Below are positions 43,723-53,209 of a stretch of 64,000 nucleotides of DNA, one piece after another. Position numbers and translations under genes: made by a program. The notes under the pieces are model-generated. The model did not search any database and had not been told where the DNA came from. It saw nothing but the letters and a program-made list of their open reading frames with translations. How positions within the stretch are numbered: position 1 is the stretch's first letter; each line of letters opens with the position of its first letter. Source of the DNA: Leisingera sp. S132 (lineage in GTDB: Bacteria > Pseudomonadota > Alphaproteobacteria > Rhodobacterales > Rhodobacteraceae); assembly GCF_025144465.1 (NCBI RefSeq), contig NZ_CP083553.1, positions 2,230,001 through 2,294,000 on the forward strand. The letters run 5' to 3'.

Positions 43723-44325
43723 TCACATCAGAAGAAGCTTGGCGGCAATCGCCCACATGGTGAGCCCGACCAGGGCGTCCAGCACCTGCCAGGCGCGCGG
43801 GCGGGCAAAGACCGGGGCCAGCAGGCTGGCGCCGTAACCCAGCGTGAAGAAGAAGGTGAAGCTGGCAATGGCGGCCCCGGCGGCAAAGATCAGCGGGTCC
43901 GGATACTGGGCGGAGATCGACCCCAAGAGCACCACCGTGTCCAGATAGACATGCGGGTTCAGCCAGGTGAGCGCCAGCACGGTGGCCAGCACCGGCAGCA
44001 GCGCTTTGCCCGCCCCCTCCTGCGCGGCTTCCAGCGTTTCGCCGCCCTGCCAGGCTGCGAGAAGGGCGCGGGCGCCGTACCAGAGCAGGAAGGCCGCGCC
44101 GCCCCAGCGCATCATCTGTTCGAACCAGGGCAGCGCCACCGCGAGGGAGCCAAAGCCCAGGACCCCGGCAGTAATCAGCAGCGCGTCCGAACCAGCGCAG
44201 GTGAGGCAGATCCAGAACACATGCTGGCGCCGCAAACCCTGACGAAGGACAAAGGCGTTCTGGGCGCCGATGGCCATGATCAGGCTGAGACCCAGGGCAA
44301 ATCCGGCAATCAGGCTGGGGGGCAT
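43723..44325 (-). CDS. LysE/ArgO family amino-acid exporter
   Basis: 200 aa, six predicted membrane helices. The start SLIAGFALGLSLIMAIGAQNAFVLRQGLRRQHVF is the LysE signature (G-x-x-x-G-x-x-x-A-x-GAQNAF-x-L-x-x-G). It exports lysine, arginine or related basic amino acids. ATG at 44325 has GGAG 6 nt upstream; the earlier ATG at 44337 supplies that sequence and so is less likely. It is divergent from an ArgP/LysG-type regulator, the classic lysE-lysG pair. Confidence 0.9.
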   Translation of the reverse strand: MPPSLIAGFALGLSLIMAIGAQNAFVLRQGLRRQHVFWICLTCAGSDALLITAGVLGFGSLAVALPWFEQMMRWGGAAFLLWYGARALLAAWQGGETLEAAQEGAGKALLPVLATVLALTWLNPHVYLDTVVLLGSISAQYPDPLIFAAGAAIASFTFFFTLGYGASLLAPVFARPRAWQVLDALVGLTMWAIAAKLLLM

Positions 44326-44414
44326 GTATGTCTCCATCGTTGTGCTTGGGTTTGACTAACGCTCGCCCAGCCATTAATCCAGTTAAAGAGATTCAGGCTA
44401 GATTAGAGTTGCTA

Positions 44415-45299
44415 ATGAAGATGGATCCCAGCCAGCTGGCCGCATTGAGCGCGGTGCTGCGTCTTGGCTCGTTTGAGGCGGCGGCGCATTCCCTGCGGGT
44501 GACGCCCTCAGCCATATCACAGCGGATCAAGGCGCTGGAGGACCGGACCGGCACCGCGCTGGTGCTGCGCGGGTCGCCCTGCACGGGCACTGCGGCTGGC
44601 CTCAGGATTGCCAAACACGCCGAGGACATCGGCCTGCTGGAAGCGCAGCTGGCACGGGAACTGGCGCTGGAGGCAGATCACGGCCCGGTGCGGCTGCGAA
44701 TTGCGGTCAACGCCGACAGCCTGGCGAGCTGGTTCATCGATGCGATGGCAGCCGTGGAGGGCGTGCTGTTCGACCTGCTGGTCGATGACCAGGACTACAG
44801 CGCAGAATGGCTGAGGCGCGGAGAGGTTTCCGCGGCAGTGACCTCCAGTTCCAAACCCGTGACCGGCTTTGATGCCTACCCGCTGGGCGCGCCTGACTAC
44901 GTGGCAACGACGAGTCCGGCCTTTATGGACCGCTGGTTTCCCGGCGGGGTGACGCCAGAGGCCGCCGCAAAGGCCCCCTGCCTGATCTTCAACGCCAAGG
45001 ACAATCTGCAACGGCTGTGGCTGGAGCGCAATGTGGCCCCCGGTCTGGCGCCGCCCGCGCACTTCCTGCCCTCGACCCAGGCGTTCATTGAGGCGGCTGC
45101 TGCGGGACTGGGCTGGGGCATGAATCCCTTGGCGATGGTGGAGGCGGACATCCGCTCGGGCCGCCTGGTGCCGCTGATCCCGGACACAACGCTGCCGGTG
45201 CCGCTCACGTGGCAAGTGGCGCGGGTGATGGCGCCGGCCCTTGCCGAGGTGACCCGCGCCGTGCAGAAATCGGCAAAACAGTATTTGATGCAAAGCTAA
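44415..45299 (+). CDS. ArgP/LysG-type LysR regulator
   Basis: 294 aa. The N-terminal winged HTH reads LAALSAVLRLGSFEAAAHSLRVTPSAISQRIKALEDRTGTALVLRGSPC, the near-invariant ArgP pattern, followed by the co-inducer domain (RIAVNADSLASWFIDAMA, typical of ArgP). It senses basic amino acids and activates the divergent LysE exporter. ATG at 44415 gives MKMDPSQLAALSAV; the frame extends upstream to 44328 without likeness to the family. Between the two genes lie about 89 bp, enough for a shared operator. Confidence 0.9.
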   Translation: MKMDPSQLAALSAVLRLGSFEAAAHSLRVTPSAISQRIKALEDRTGTALVLRGSPCTGTAAGLRIAKHAEDIGLLEAQLARELALEADHGPVRLRIAVNADSLASWFIDAMAAVEGVLFDLLVDDQDYSAEWLRRGEVSAAVTSSSKPVTGFDAYPLGAPDYVATTSPAFMDRWFPGGVTPEAAAKAPCLIFNAKDNLQRLWLERNVAPGLAPPAHFLPSTQAFIEAAAAGLGWGMNPLAMVEADIRSGRLVPLIPDTTLPVPLTWQVARVMAPALAEVTRAVQKSAKQYLMQS

Positions 45300-45315
45300 C
45301 CCGGAAAGACCGTTC

Positions 45316-46008
45316 ATGTTTGCCAAGGATGCCCTCAGCTATGACCCGCTGCCCCTGCCCGACAGAGCAGGGTTTTCCGACGCGGAGATGCAGGAAAAGG
45401 CAGGTGCCTTTCTGGCGCATATGCAGCGGCGGCACACGGTACGGGACTTTACGGAGCAGCCGGTGCCGCGCGCTGTGATCGAGGATTGCATCCGCGCTGC
45501 AGGCACCGCGCCCTCGGGCGCCAATCACCAGCCCTGGTTCTTTGCCGCAATCTCCAGCCCCGCACTGAAAGCACAGATCCGAGCAGAGGCCGAGGAGGAA
45601 GAGCGCCGGTTTTATGCGGGCGGCGCAGGCGATGAATGGATCAAAGCGCTGGAGCCGATCGGCACAAATGCAGACAAGCCGCATCTGACCACCGCGCCCT
45701 GGCTGATCGTCGTCTTTGCCCAGCGCTGGGGCGAGTTCGCGGACGGCACCCGGTACAAGAACTACTACGTTCCGGAAAGCGTGAACATCGCCACCGGCGT
45801 GCTGCTGACGGCGCTGCATACGGCGGGTCTGTGCACACTGACCCACACACCGAACCCGATGAAGTTCCTGAACGGCGCCCTCGGCCGCTCGGCATCGGAA
45901 AAGCCCACCATGATCATCGCCGTGGGCCATCCGGCGGACAATGCCATGGTGCCTGCCGTTGCCAAGATGAAGAAGCCGCTGGATCAGATCTGCCAGGTGT
46001 TTGAATGA
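45316..46008 (+). CDS. nitroreductase family flavoprotein (iodotyrosine deiodinase-like)
   Basis: 230 aa. RRHTVRDFTEQPVPRAVIEDCIRAAGTAPSGANHQPWFFAAIS is the FMN-binding nitroreductase start. KPHLTTAPWLIVVFAQ and YYVPESVNIATGVLLTALHTAGLCTLTHTPNPMKFLN correspond to the segments that distinguish the iodotyrosine-deiodinase-like subgroup from NfsA/NfsB. It uses FMN and NAD(P)H; halogenated aromatics are plausible substrates. It follows argP by 16 bp and overlaps the frame of the next gene, so all three may be co-transcribed. Confidence 0.85.
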   Translation: MFAKDALSYDPLPLPDRAGFSDAEMQEKAGAFLAHMQRRHTVRDFTEQPVPRAVIEDCIRAAGTAPSGANHQPWFFAAISSPALKAQIRAEAEEEERRFYAGGAGDEWIKALEPIGTNADKPHLTTAPWLIVVFAQRWGEFADGTRYKNYYVPESVNIATGVLLTALHTAGLCTLTHTPNPMKFLNGALGRSASEKPTMIIAVGHPADNAMVPAVAKMKKPLDQICQVFE

Positions 46009-46021
46009 AACCTGGCACCGG

Positions 46022-46870
46022 ATGAGCGTCAGCCTGGCCTCCCTGCCCCGCAGCCTGACGCTGCAGGTGGTGCTGCCGCGGGCAGCTGTGCTGCTGGTGT
46101 GGCAGGCGCTCAACCATTGGATCCGGCTGCCGGTGCCGCTGGCCTTTGTTCTGATGGCTGCGGACGGGCTGTTCCTATTGTGGCAGGCGCGGGCCTTTCT
46201 GCGCAGCGCGGACGCCCATGTGCAGAGCACCGGCGCGATGGCGCCTGTCTGGGGCGGCTACCTGCTGCTGCTGTTTTCGGGCTTTGCGGCACTGACCCAA
46301 TGGTGGGATGCGCTGCTGATTGCCCAGGCAGTGGAGGAGCCAGCCTATGCCGAGCAGCGGCGGCTGGAGCGTGAGGCGCTTTACAGCCTGTTGGTTTCCG
46401 CGGATGGCCGCACGCTGATCTTCGACGGTGAGATCACCTTTGGCCTGACCAAACGGATGCGGCAGCTGGCCGAGGAAAACCCCGGCGTGGATCAGGTTGC
46501 GCTGAAGGGCCCCGGCGGGCTGATTGCAGAGGCGCGCGGCGCCGCGCGGCTGATCCGGCAGAACGGCTGGGGCACCCGCACAGACGGGCTATGCGCGTCC
46601 GCCTGCACTCTGGTTTTTGCGGCCGGCGCGGAACGCAGCCTCGGACCGGGCGGGCAGCTCGGCTTTCACAGCTACGCGCTGCAGTTCCAGAGCGGCCTGC
46701 CGCAGATCAACCTGCAGCAGGAACAGGAGAAAGACCGCGCCTTCTTGCTGCAGCAAGGGGTGAGTGCGGCCTTCGCAGACCAGATTTTTACGGTGCCCAG
46801 CGCAGAGTTGTGGCTGCCGGGCAGAGATGAGCTGCACCGCGGCGGGCTCCTCCGGGAGGGCACGCGCTGA
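46022..46870 (+). CDS. membrane-anchored COG3904-type protein with ClpP-like domain
   Basis: 282 aa. Three N-terminal membrane segments (LPRAAVLLVWQALNHWI, LPVPLAFVLMAADGLFLLWQA, APVWGGYLLLLFSGFAALTQW) precede a periplasmic or cytoplasmic domain of the COG3904 kind: TLIFDGEITFGLTKRMRQLAEENPGVDQVALKGPGGLIAEARGAARLI, then CASACTLVFAAGAERSLGPGGQLGFHSY. This is the ClpP/crotonase-like fold with the SAC motif where ClpP has its nucleophile Ser. ATG at 46022 was chosen; a TTG at 46001 overlapping the nitroreductase stop is possible. Function unknown; a membrane protease role is inference. Confidence 0.7.
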   Translation: MSVSLASLPRSLTLQVVLPRAAVLLVWQALNHWIRLPVPLAFVLMAADGLFLLWQARAFLRSADAHVQSTGAMAPVWGGYLLLLFSGFAALTQWWDALLIAQAVEEPAYAEQRRLEREALYSLLVSADGRTLIFDGEITFGLTKRMRQLAEENPGVDQVALKGPGGLIAEARGAARLIRQNGWGTRTDGLCASACTLVFAAGAERSLGPGGQLGFHSYALQFQSGLPQINLQQEQEKDRAFLLQQGVSAAFADQIFTVPSAELWLPGRDELHRGGLLREGTR

Positions 46871-46894
46871 TCACTGGCACTGCGGCCTGGAAAG

Positions 46895-47371
46895 TCAGCC
46901 GCTAAGCAGCTTGATCATCCGGTAGTTATGCAAGGCAACACCGCGGCGTTCGATTTCGCGCCGGGTTTCAACCGCAAAGCCCTGGCGCAGGAAGAACCGC
47001 CGGGCGGCTTCGCTGGCCTCCACATTAAGCGACCTGAGGCCTAGGCTGCGGGCTTCGGCCTCCAGCCGTTCATAAAGCGCGGCACCTGTGCCGGTGCCGG
47101 CTGCCTGCGGGTGGCAGTAGAAACAGTTGATATGGCCGTCCATCTCCAGTTCAATAAAGGCCTGGGGCTGGTCCTCCGGCCCATCCGCGGCGACAAAGAC
47201 CCGGCGGCCATCCGCGGCACGGCTGGCCCAGACCTCTGCCGGGGCGGGTTCCGGGCTCCAGGCGCGCAGCTGTTCAGGGCTGTAGTCCCGGGCGCCGATG
47301 CCATGCACCGCAGCATGAAAGATCTGCGCCAGCGCTGCGGCGTCCTTGGGACGGAACTCTCTGATCTGCAT
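46895..47371 (-). CDS. GNAT N-acetyltransferase
   Basis: 158 aa. It starts MQIREFRPKDAAALAQIFHAAVHGIGARDYSPEQLRAWSPEP, the YafP-like pattern. Acetyl-CoA motif A is YCHPQAAGTGTGAALYERLEAEARSLGLRSLNVEAS, followed by ARRFFLRQGFAVETRRE. The family acetylates small amines or protein termini; the substrate is not predictable. It is convergent with the COG3904 gene and lies on the same strand 87 bp after yebC, beyond its terminator. Confidence 0.85.
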   Translation of the reverse strand: MQIREFRPKDAAALAQIFHAAVHGIGARDYSPEQLRAWSPEPAPAEVWASRAADGRRVFVAADGPEDQPQAFIELEMDGHINCFYCHPQAAGTGTGAALYERLEAEARSLGLRSLNVEASEAARRFFLRQGFAVETRREIERRGVALHNYRMIKLLSG

Positions 47372-47411
47372 AGGGCGGCCCTTGTTCTTCTTTTTGCGCT
47401 TGAAAACAAAA

Positions 47412-47436
47412 AAGGCCCGCCGGGCTGGCGGGCCTT
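47412..47436 (-). terminator. terminator after yebC
   Basis: Perfect 10-bp arms AAGGCCCGCC / GGCGGGCCTT with a GGGCT loop. On the minus strand the stem continues into TTTTGTTTTC, a classic intrinsic terminator 22 bp after the yebC stop. Confidence 0.85.
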
Positions 47437-47458
47437 CGAAATCGCATCAGGCGCCGGC

Positions 47459-48199
47459 TCAGAGCTGCGCCATGACCTCGTCGGTGGCCTCAAAATTGGT
47501 GGTGACACGCTGCACGTCGTCGTCATCCTCCAGTGCATCGACCAGCTTCATCAGCTTCTGCATGCCTTCCAGGTCCAGCTCGGTGGTGGTGCTGGGTTTC
47601 CAGACCAGTTTGGTCGACTCGGATTCGCCCAGCTCGGCCTCCAGCGCGTTGGAAACGTCGTTGAGGTCGGTATCAGCGCAATAGATGATGTGGCCGTCTT
47701 CGGAGCTTTCGACATCCTCGGCGCCGGCTTCGATCGCTGCCATCATCACGGTGTCGGCATCGCCCACGGAGGCGGGGTAAGTCACTTCGCCCTTGCGGTC
47801 GAACATGAAGCCGACAGAGCCGGTTTCACCCAGATTGCCGCCGTTCTTGGAGAAGGTCGAGCGCACGTTGGAGGCGGTGCGGTTCTTGTTGTCGGTCATC
47901 GCCTCGACGATCACCGCAACGCCATTGGGGCCATAGCCCTCATAGCGGATTTCGTCGTAGTTTTCGGCGTCGCCGCCGATGGCCTTCTTGATCGCGCGTT
48001 CGATCACGTCCTTGGGGACGGATTGGCTTTTGGCCTCTTTTACGGCCAGGCGCAGGCGCGGGTTCTTGTCGGGATCGGGGTCGCCCATCTTGGCGGCCAC
48101 GGTGATCTCCTTGGCCAGCTTGGAAAACAGTTTTGACCGCGCCGCGTCCTGACGGCCCTTACGGTGCTGAATGTTAGCCCATTTTGAATGGCCTGCCAT
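47459..48199 (-). CDS. yebC: YebC/PmpR family regulator (TACO1-like)
   Basis: 246 aa, the normal size. It begins [53 protein letters not shown], the highly conserved YebC start, and contains the [30 protein letters not shown] signature. YebC proteins act as DNA-binding regulators or as translation factors that help ribosomes at proline stretches. ATG at 48199 is fixed by the conserved N-terminus. It is usually linked to ruvABC in bacteria, but not here. Ends at 47412-47436. Confidence 0.95.
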   Translation of the reverse strand: MAGHSKWANIQHRKGRQDAARSKLFSKLAKEITVAAKMGDPDPDKNPRLRLAVKEAKSQSVPKDVIERAIKKAIGGDAENYDEIRYEGYGPNGVAVIVEAMTDNKNRTASNVRSTFSKNGGNLGETGSVGFMFDRKGEVTYPASVGDADTVMMAAIEAGAEDVESSEDGHIIYCADTDLNDVSNALEAELGESESTKLVWKPSTTTELDLEGMQKLMKLVDALEDDDDVQRVTTNFEATDEVMAQL

Positions 48200-48321
48200 G
48201 GTGCATCCTTGCTGCTGTAACTTTGAATTGGCGCTCATATAGCCTTGGGAAGCGCCGGCTTTCAAGCGCCCCTGCCCCGCTTTGCCCTTGTTCCGCGGGG
48301 TTTCGGGGATAAGCTGGCGCC

Positions 48322-50097
48322 ATGACATATGACCAAGCTGTTTTGTTTGCGCTATTTGCTGCTGTCTTTGCCCTGCTGCTGTGGGGGCGTTTCCGGTACG
48401 ACCTGGTGGCTTTTGCCGCGCTTATGGCGGGCGTGGTGCTGGGAGTTGTGCCCGCAAACGATGCTTTTGCGGGCTTTGGGCACCCGGCGACGCTGGTGGT
48501 GGCTCTGGTGCTGATCGTCTCTGCCGGACTGGTGCGGTCCGGCGCGGTGTTCCTGATAACCCGGACGCTGGTGGACAGCGCGCGGGGCCTGGGCGGCCAC
48601 ATCGCGCTGATGGGCGGGGTTGGCGCTGTTCTGTCGGCCTTCATGAACAATGTGGCGGCACTGGCCCTTTTGATGCCGGTCGACATTCAGACCGCGAGGA
48701 AGGCGGGCCGTGCGCCGGGGCTCAGCCTGATGCCGCTGTCCTTTGCCACCATCCTGGGCGGCATGGTCACGCTGATCGGCACGCCCCCCAACATCATCAT
48801 TGCCGCGATCCGCGGCGAGACGCTGGGGGAGCCGTTCAAGATGTTCGATTTCGCCCCTGTCGGCGGGATTGCTGCGCTGGCGGGGCTTGCCTTTGTGGCG
48901 CTGATCGGCTGGCGTCTGATCCCGGCGCGGGATAACGCGGCCGGCGCATCAGAGGCGCAACTGGCGCCCTATATTGCCGAACTGACAGTGGGCAACGGAT
49001 CGGAGCTGATTGGCAGGCGGCTGGGGGAACTGGACGAAGAGGCTGAGAAAGCTGATGTGGCCATCCTGGGCCTGATCCGGGACGGCAAGCGCCGTTATGG
49101 GCGCTCCGCTGCGGCTACGCTGCGCGAGGGCGACACGCTGGTGATCGAAGCCGAACCGGAGGCGCTGGATGAGTTCCGCAGCACGCTGAAGCTGGAGTTT
49201 GCCGACGCCGCCCGGGCCGAGAAACTGACGGCGGCGGGCGACGGGCTGGAACTGACAGAGCTGGTGGTGCGGGAAACCGCCCGCATCCGGGGCCGGACCG
49301 CGCAGTCCATTGGCCTCGCCTGGCGCCAGAGCGCGGTGCTGCTGGGGATTTCCCGTCAGGGCACGCGGATCACCCGCCACATCCGCCAGACAGAGGTTCA
49401 GGCCGGTGACATCCTGCTGCTGCTGTCTCCGCGCGGGCGCAGTGCCGATGTGGCGGACTGGCTGGGCTGCCTGCCGTTGGCCGAACGCGGGCTGGCGGTG
49501 ACAGCAAACGACAAGACCTGGGCCGCCATCGGCCTGTTTGCCGCAGCGGTGCTGGCGGCCTCTGTCGGGCTGTTGTACCTGCCGGTGGCGCTGGGGCTGG
49601 TGGCCATCGGTTATGTGCTGCTGAAGATCCTGCCGGTGGCCGAGATTTATGACCACGTGGAATGGCCGGTGGTGGTGCTCTTGGGGTCGATGATCCCGCT
49701 GGGGGCGGCGCTGGACACATCCGGCGGCACGGCCCTGATCGCCAATGCGCTGACGGGGCTGACCGCAGGGCTGCCCGCCTGGGCAGTGCTGACGGTGCTG
49801 ATGGTGGTCACGATGACGCTGTCGGATGTGCTGAACAACACCGCCACGGCGATTGTCGCGGCCCCTGTCGGCATCCAGATGGCCGAAACCTTGGGGGTCT
49901 CCCCGGATCCGTTCCTGATGGCGGTGGCAGTGGCGGCTTCAGCCGCGTTCCTGACCCCGATCGGGCACAAGAACAACACGCTGGTGCTGGGACCCGGCGG
50001 CTACCATTTCGGCGACTACTGGCGGATGGGACTTCCGCTGGAAGCGCTGGTCATCGCGGTGTCAATTCCCGCCATTCTGGTGTTTTGGCCGCTGTAA
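48322..50097 (+). CDS. SLC13-type permease with two TrkA_C domains (first of pair)
   Basis: 591 aa. A divalent-anion:sodium symporter-like membrane domain is interrupted by two regulatory TrkA/RCK_C domains (about residues 215-385: [51 protein letters not shown]). The helix-reentrant pairs [16 protein letters not shown]...[20 protein letters not shown] and [15 protein letters not shown]...[18 protein letters not shown] are the SNT-like and TxxGT signatures of the family. Substrates of such chimeras include sulfate, dicarboxylates or taurine-derived anions. It is divergent from yebC and convergent with the 592-aa homologue at 50360. Confidence 0.88.
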   Translation: MTYDQAVLFALFAAVFALLLWGRFRYDLVAFAALMAGVVLGVVPANDAFAGFGHPATLVVALVLIVSAGLVRSGAVFLITRTLVDSARGLGGHIALMGGVGAVLSAFMNNVAALALLMPVDIQTARKAGRAPGLSLMPLSFATILGGMVTLIGTPPNIIIAAIRGETLGEPFKMFDFAPVGGIAALAGLAFVALIGWRLIPARDNAAGASEAQLAPYIAELTVGNGSELIGRRLGELDEEAEKADVAILGLIRDGKRRYGRSAAATLREGDTLVIEAEPEALDEFRSTLKLEFADAARAEKLTAAGDGLELTELVVRETARIRGRTAQSIGLAWRQSAVLLGISRQGTRITRHIRQTEVQAGDILLLLSPRGRSADVADWLGCLPLAERGLAVTANDKTWAAIGLFAAAVLAASVGLLYLPVALGLVAIGYVLLKILPVAEIYDHVEWPVVVLLGSMIPLGAALDTSGGTALIANALTGLTAGLPAWAVLTVLMVVTMTLSDVLNNTATAIVAAPVGIQMAETLGVSPDPFLMAVAVAASAAFLTPIGHKNNTLVLGPGGYHFGDYWRMGLPLEALVIAVSIPAILVFWPL

Positions 50098-50117
50098 AGC
50101 CGCCGCCGCACGCCTGC

Positions 50118-50243
50118 TTATTGCGACTGTTCCTGCTGAAGAGGCACCGCGCGGGCGGCGCCGCTGGTCTGGACTTGCGACACCAGCGCAATTGCTGTGG
50201 AGCCCGCGAGGACGACAAACAAAAACACTTTTCTGAAACTCAT
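50118..50243 (-). CDS. 41-aa membrane microprotein between the SLC13 genes
   Basis: MSFRKVFLFVVLAGSTAIALVSQVQTSGAARAVPLQQEQSQ: a basic N-terminus, one hydrophobic helix of about 15 residues and a polar tail, the layout of a single-span inner-membrane peptide or of an uncleaved signal. ATG at 50243 has AGGG about 8 nt upstream. It lies in the 260-bp gap between the two permeases, on the strand of the second one, 117 bp before its stop would be reached by reading the other way. Too short to classify; real expression is unproven. Confidence 0.5.
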   Translation of the reverse strand: MSFRKVFLFVVLAGSTAIALVSQVQTSGAARAVPLQQEQSQ

Positions 50244-50359
50244 GGGTTTGGCCCTTATGAAGAGACTGCTCCTCTCCATATGGGCAATAGTTTAACAGTT
50301 TCATGTAACCGGGGTCACAGACAGCGGAATTTCGCCGTCTTTTGCAGCTTTCCGCGGGC

Positions 50360-52138
50360 TCAGAGCGGCCAGAAAAACGGAATAATCAGCGAAGCCACCA
50401 TGCCGACGGTCAGGTTCAGCGGGATACCGACACGCAAGAAATCCGTGAACTTGTAGCCGCCGGGGCCATAGACCAGCGTGTTGGTCTGATAACCGATCGG
50501 CGTCGCAAAGGACGCCGAGGCCGCCACCATCACCGCAACCACCAAGGGGCGCGGATCCACCCCCATCGCCTGCGCGAGGCCGATGGCAATTGGCGTCACC
50601 ACCACGGCAACGGCGTTGTTGGAGACCAGCTCCGTCAGCACCGAGGTCAGGAGGTAGACGGCCCAGACCAGCAGGAACGGCGGCAGCATCGACAGGGCTG
50701 GCGCGATGGCGTTGACGATCAGGGCCACCGCGCCGGAGCTTTGCAGCGCCGCGCCGATGGCCAGCATCGAGAAGATCAGCGCCAGCAGCCGCCCGTCAAC
50801 AAAGGAAAACGCCTCATCCGCGTCAATGCAGCGGGTGACAAAGACCAGCGACACCATCAGCAGCGACAGCATCAGGATCGGCGCAACCCCGAAGGCAGCC
50901 AACAGCACGATTCCCAAGAGCGCAACAACCGCAATCGGAGCGTGGCTGCGGCGGTAGGCGCGCTGGGTCGGCTGCGAGACATCCGCCAGGTCCATGTCAG
51001 CCGCCAAGCGCTGGATATCGGCAGGCGCCCCCTCCAGCAGCAGCGTATCGCCGATCCGCACCACCAGGTCATCGAGCTGCACGCCGATATTCTGGTTCCG
51101 CCGGTGCACCGCCAGCGTATAGACGCCGTAGCGGCGGCGCAGGCGCAGGGCGCCCAGGCTGCGGCCCACCATGCGGCAGCCGGGGGTGATCAGCACTTCG
51201 ACGGTCTGGGTTTCGATGGCGGACACCTGATCGACCCGCTTCAGTTCCTTGTTGGTTTGCAAGCTCAGAAGCTCTGTCATCCGGGTCCGCAGCACCACCC
51301 GGTCGCCGACCTGCAGCTCCACCCCCTTGAGGTTGCGGCGCAGCGAGGCATCGCCGCGGATCACGTCGATGAGGCGCACGCCGGGGCGCTTGAACAGCTG
51401 CACGCCGGTGACTTCACGGCCTATGAGGTTGCTTTCCGGCGGGATCACCGCCTCGGTGAAGAACTTCATCTTCGATTTGTCGCTTAGCATTTCTGCCATG
51501 CTGTCGCGGTCCGGCAGCAGGCGCGGCGCGATAAAGCGCAGGTAAATCATGCCATAGACGACCAGGAACAGGCCCAGCGGCGTGACCTCGAAAATCGTGA
51601 AAGGCTTCAGCCCCTGCGCCCGGGCGACGCCGTCCACCAACAGGTTGGTCGAGGTCCCGATCAGCGTCAGCGTGCCGCCCAGGATCGCCGCATAGCTGAG
51701 CGGGATCAGCATCTTGGAAGCGGAGACCTTGAGGGTACGGGCAATCTGGATGAACACCGGGATCATCACCACCACCACCGGCGTGTTGGAGACCACGGCA
51801 GAGGCGGTGACGACAAATGCCATCAGCAGGGCGACAGCCAGCTTGGGGTTTACCTCCGCCTGTTTCTTGGCGATCTGGGTGAAGGCATCCAATGCCCCGG
51901 TGCGCACCAGGGCACCCATGATGATGAACATCGCGGCAATGGTCCAGGGCGCCGGGTTGGACAGGACCGGCAGCGCCTCGCCATAAGGCAGCACGCCGGT
52001 CGCCAGCATCGCCGCCACGCCCGTAAGCGCGACAACTTCGGTCGGATAGGTTTCCCGCAGGAACGCCACGAACATCGCCAGGACAATCGTAAGCGCCAGA
52101 AACGCGCTGCCGGTGTCCCCAAGTTGGAAGTACTGCAT
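50360..52138 (-). CDS. SLC13-type permease with two TrkA_C domains (second of pair)
   Basis: 592 aa. Same architecture as the neighbour: membrane helices, two TrkA_C domains about residues 205-375 (SNLIGREVTGVQLFKRPGVRLIDVIRGDASLRRNLKGVELQVGDRVVLRTR), then more helices. Signatures VVSNTPVVVVMIPVFI...AILGGTLTLIGTSTNLLVDG and LVSNNAVAVVVTPIAI...TPIGYQTNTLVYGPGGYKFTDFLRVG are clear. It is more like the bulk of bacterial sulfate/dicarboxylate SLC13-RCK proteins than its neighbour is. The two face each other end to end, so they are separate transcription units and not a simple tandem duplication. Confidence 0.9.
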   Translation of the reverse strand: MQYFQLGDTGSAFLALTIVLAMFVAFLRETYPTEVVALTGVAAMLATGVLPYGEALPVLSNPAPWTIAAMFIIMGALVRTGALDAFTQIAKKQAEVNPKLAVALLMAFVVTASAVVSNTPVVVVMIPVFIQIARTLKVSASKMLIPLSYAAILGGTLTLIGTSTNLLVDGVARAQGLKPFTIFEVTPLGLFLVVYGMIYLRFIAPRLLPDRDSMAEMLSDKSKMKFFTEAVIPPESNLIGREVTGVQLFKRPGVRLIDVIRGDASLRRNLKGVELQVGDRVVLRTRMTELLSLQTNKELKRVDQVSAIETQTVEVLITPGCRMVGRSLGALRLRRRYGVYTLAVHRRNQNIGVQLDDLVVRIGDTLLLEGAPADIQRLAADMDLADVSQPTQRAYRRSHAPIAVVALLGIVLLAAFGVAPILMLSLLMVSLVFVTRCIDADEAFSFVDGRLLALIFSMLAIGAALQSSGAVALIVNAIAPALSMLPPFLLVWAVYLLTSVLTELVSNNAVAVVVTPIAIGLAQAMGVDPRPLVVAVMVAASASFATPIGYQTNTLVYGPGGYKFTDFLRVGIPLNLTVGMVASLIIPFFWPL

Positions 52139-52345
52139 ATACCGTGACTTTGCCCATTTTGTTCAAGGCAGGCTGCGCCCGCAAGCGCACCGCCATCGCG
52201 CAGTTTCCCCGAAACCGGAAGCCTGAGCAAGAATTTCCGCAATTGCAGCCCCTTAACCGGCTGCATTCGGGATTTTTTACGGCGAACTGCCGCCTCAGCG
52301 GCAAATCCTCCCGGCTACAGGCAAGGCCAAGGGCAAAAGCGCGGC

Positions 52346-53158
52346 TTAGGGGGCGGCGTCCTGCAGAAGCCCGCCGTTGCGAACCATGCGAATCTGCCTG
52401 GCGGCGCCAGTGCGGTCGTCGGTCTCGACAAACACGCCGGACAGCGTCGCCTCGCCATTTGCCGGGGTGAACCGCGCCTTGGGCATGCCGGTCAGGAAGC
52501 GGCGCATCGGTTCGGCCTTGTCCATGCCGATGACCGAGTTGTAGTCGCCGCACATGCCGGCATCGGTCAGATACCCGGTTCCCTCAGAGAGGATCTGCGC
52601 ATCTGCCGTTGGCACATGGGTATGGGTGCCCACAACCAGCGAGGCGCGGCCGTTGCAAAAGTGGCCCATCGCCATCTTCTCTGAGGTTGCCTCGCAGTGC
52701 ATGTCGACGATGACCGCCTGCGCCAGCCCGCCGCGCGGGTGCGACTTCAGAACCGCCTCCACCGCGCCGAAGGGATCGTCGAAGGCGCGTTTCATGAACA
52801 CCTGCCCCAGCACCTGCACCACCAGCACCTTGCGCCCGCCCGGCGCATTGAACAGCCGGTAGCCGCGGCCAGGCGCGCCCTTGGCAAAGTTCAGCGGCCG
52901 GATGATGCGCTGCTCTTTCTCGATGAACTGCAGCATGTCCTTCTGGTCGAAGGCATGGTCCCCCAGCGTCAGGCAGTCGACGCCCGCATCCAGCAGCAGC
53001 TTGGCATGCTCGCCGCTCAGCCCCATGCCGTTGGAGGCGTTTTCGCCATTCACCACAACAAAATCGAGCCGCCACTCATCACGCAGCCGCGGCAGGGTTT
53101 CGGTGATGGCACGGCGCCCGGCGCGGCCCATCACATCGCCAAGAAACAGAATTCGCAT
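52346..53158 (-). CDS. YmdB-like metallophosphodiesterase (TIGR00282 family)
   Basis: 270 aa. MRILFLGDVMGRAGRRAITETLPRL, VVNGENASNGMGLS, CLTLGDHAFDQKDM and VVGTHTHVPTADAQIL carry the Asp, Asn and His residues of the binuclear metal centre in the order of the family. DNP-DSD-type members hydrolyse 2',3'-cAMP and related phosphodiesters. It lies downstream of the cyclo-ligase gene on the same strand, the pairing I associate with alphaproteobacteria. The double hairpin at 53210-53258 separates them. Confidence 0.92.
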   Translation of the reverse strand: MRILFLGDVMGRAGRRAITETLPRLRDEWRLDFVVVNGENASNGMGLSGEHAKLLLDAGVDCLTLGDHAFDQKDMLQFIEKEQRIIRPLNFAKGAPGRGYRLFNAPGGRKVLVVQVLGQVFMKRAFDDPFGAVEAVLKSHPRGGLAQAVIVDMHCEATSEKMAMGHFCNGRASLVVGTHTHVPTADAQILSEGTGYLTDAGMCGDYNSVIGMDKAEPMRRFLTGMPKARFTPANGEATLSGVFVETDDRTGAARQIRMVRNGGLLQDAAP

Positions 53159-53209
53159 TCGGGCGTGGTACCCGCAGGCGCGCGGCAGGACAAGTCCCGC
53201 CGCGGACGC

